Below, one piece after another: positions 62,663 to 64,000 of a DNA stretch of 64,000 bases. Position numbers and translations under genes: made by a program. The DNA comes from Minwuia sp. (GTDB lineage Bacteria > Pseudomonadota > Alphaproteobacteria > Minwuiales > Minwuiaceae): assembly GCA_029210175.1 (NCBI GenBank), contig JARGPL010000037.1:86353-150352 (forward strand). The letters run 5' to 3'. How positions within the stretch are numbered: position 1 is the first letter of the stretch; each line of letters begins with the position of its first letter. The notes beneath the pieces were generated by a model. The model saw nothing but the letters and a program-made list of their open reading frames with translations. It was not told where the DNA came from and did no database searches.

Positions 62663-62999
62663 GAAAGCGTTCCTTTCGGATGGATGGCGTTCGATCGGGC
62701 CTGTCAGCCACTGACCAGTCAGAATTCGTGCCCCTGACATAAAGGCGCAGGCCGGTCGCTACAAGGTGATTGGATCACGTTCGGGCGCACAAAGCCGTGC
62801 AGGCGAAAGCGGTAAGGGCGTCATGCGCGCGGGGGCAGTCGGCGGACGGATGCGCGCACCGACGCATGGCCGCCCCGCCCCGCGTTGACACTGCCCCGCG
62901 CCCCGCCTATGTCACCCGGGTAATTCCCTGTCTGCTGCCCGGGCTTTCGCAACGCTTGTATCGGGCGCGTGGACGCTCTCTCGCATGAGGAACCAGCGC
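62663..62999. promoter_or_regulatory. Divergent foldase-secA region with a sigma-70-like promoter
   Basis: This 337-base stretch holds no gene. TTGACA at 62885-62890 followed by 17 bases and TATGTC at 62908-62913 is a good housekeeping promoter candidate for secA. Bases 62760-62880 are GC-rich without a recognisable motif. No SecM-like arrest peptide was seen. Confidence 0.5.
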
Positions 63000-64000
63000 A
63001 TGATTGGCGCCCTGGCCCGAAAGATATTCGGCACCCCGAACGACCGTCTGGTGAAGACCTATCTTGCGCGTGTTGGTCCCATCAACGCGCTGGAGCCTGA
63101 GGTCAGTGCCAGGAGCGATGACCAGTTGCGGGAACGGATCACCGAACTGAAGGCGGAAGTGGCCGCAGGCAAGACGCTGGACGAAGTGCTCAACGAAACC
63201 TTCGCCATCGTGCGGGAAGCCGCGAAGCGCACCCTGGGTCAGCGCCATTATGATGTGCAGATGGTCGGCGGCATGGTCCTGCATGAGGGCAATATCGCCG
63301 AGATGAAGACCGGCGAGGGCAAGACCATGGTCGCCACGCTGCCGGTGGTGCTGAACGCACTGTCGGGCAAGGGCGTGCACGTGGTCACGGTGAACGACTA
63401 TCTGGCGCAGCGTGACAGCGCCTGGATGGGGGAGATCTACAACTTCCTCGGACTGACGGTTGGCTGCATCGTGCACGGCATGTCGGACCTGGAGCGTCGG
63501 GCCTCCTATCTGGCCGACGTGACCTATGCCACCAACAACGAACTGGGCTTCGATTACCTGCGCGACAACATGAAGTTCACGCGCGGTGAGATGGTGCACC
63601 GGCCCTTCAATTTCGCCATCGTCGACGAAGTTGACTCCATCCTGGTCGATGAAGCGCGCACACCGCTGATCATTTCCGGCCCGGCGGAGGGGTCATCCGA
63701 CCTCTACATTTCCATCAACCCGCTGATCGCCGAATTGCAGGACGAGCATGTGGAGGTGGATGAGAAGACCCGGAGCGCTTCCCTGACCGACGAAGGTCAG
63801 GAGTACATGGAGACGCGCCTGACAGAGCTGGAGATGCTGCATTCACCCAGTCTGTACGACATGGAGAACGTGGCCATCGTTCACCACATCAATCAGGCGG
63901 TCCGCGCCCACAAGGTGTTCCAGCGCGATACCGACTACATCGTGCAGAACGACAAGGTCGTGATCATCGATGAGTTCACGGGCCGCATGATGGAAGGCCG
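63000..64000 (+). CDS. secA: Preprotein translocase ATPase SecA, N-terminal third
   Basis: The gene runs off the window at residue 333 of about 900. SecA drives post-translational export through SecYEG. The start [16 protein letters not shown] is standard; ATG 63000 follows GAGGAA with 7-base spacing, so ATG 62985 is a less likely start. The first DEAD-like motor is complete: Walker [23 protein letters not shown], Walker [21 protein letters not shown], and the start of the preprotein-binding region. GRMMEGR marks the end of the window. Confidence 0.96.
   Translation, partial: MIGALARKIFGTPNDRLVKTYLARVGPINALEPEVSARSDDQLRERITELKAEVAAGKTLDEVLNETFAIVREAAKRTLGQRHYDVQMVGGMVLHEGNIAEMKTGEGKTMVATLPVVLNALSGKGVHVVTVNDYLAQRDSAWMGEIYNFLGLTVGCIVHGMSDLERRASYLADVTYATNNELGFDYLRDNMKFTRGEMVHRPFNFAIVDEVDSILVDEARTPLIISGPAEGSSDLYISINPLIAELQDEHVEVDEKTRSASLTDEGQEYMETRLTELEMLHSPSLYDMENVAIVHHINQAVRAHKVFQRDTDYIVQNDKVVIIDEFTGRMMEG

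Overview
The window looks like a chromosomal stretch of a GC-rich alphaproteobacterium, probably Rhodospirillales-like and possibly marine. The evidence is a Mic60-like gene next to hemY, a cmk-rpsA pair, a ChrR/RpoE anti-sigma and sigma pair, TAXI-type TRAP transport, an ELM1-family gene and many acyl-CoA enzymes. No rRNA, tRNA or CRISPR array was seen. Coding density is high, and most neighbours overlap by 1 to 4 bases or are separated by short gaps.

Layout. 1-9.6 kb is housekeeping: a Mic60-like C-terminus, hemY, a phosphoglycolate phosphatase, glmU, glmS, inorganic pyrophosphatase and a GlcD-type flavoprotein. A dead histidine kinase gene and two intergenic repeats are mixed in. 9.6-13.9 kb has a 41-bp tandem repeat, a GST and a Cpx-like two-component system. 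That system is divergent from a Spy/CpxP-like periplasmic protein, and the shared promoter carries five GTAAC-type half-sites at 10-bp spacing. 13.9-27.1 kb is a carboxylic-acid catabolism region: PrpE-like and DmdB-like CoA ligases and an acyl-CoA dehydrogenase on the minus strand. On the plus strand follow a TetR regulator, a TauD-family dioxygenase, a fused TRAP permease with its TAXI binding protein, an NDP-forming CoA ligase and a nitronate monooxygenase. 27.1-31.5 kb holds a YqjD/YqjE-like envelope pair, uvrC, a DUF1636 protein and a polysaccharide deacetylase.

31.45-34.2 kb is an AT-rich island unlike everything around it. It holds one tight three-gene operon: a sodium:solute symporter, a small membrane protein and a protein with the layout of a tRNA-dependent cyclodipeptide synthase (CDPS). 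This is the best candidate in the window for an undescribed system. The island appears to have replaced the native 3' end of the deacetylase gene next to it.

34.2-46.9 kb carries a GNAT, a second deacetylase, a thioesterase, a CocE/NonD hydrolase pseudogene with a large internal deletion, an EamA transporter and a luciferase-like oxidoreductase. It continues with an uncharacterised operon (ELM1 family, 2OG-Fe(II) oxygenase, 648-residue protein), then rpsA, cmk and an acyl-CoA ligase. 46.9-54.5 kb holds lutA and lutB followed by an unrelated membrane protein instead of lutC, then SDR, enoyl-CoA hydratase and GST genes and mlaA. 54.5-61.7 kb has oligopeptidase B and a ChrR/RpoE pair. The pair faces a lipid-modifying operon (COG2907 flavoprotein, DUF1365, CFA-type methyltransferase), and both divergent units carry the same TGATCC-N18-TA promoter motif. 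The window ends with a parvulin foldase and the first third of secA.
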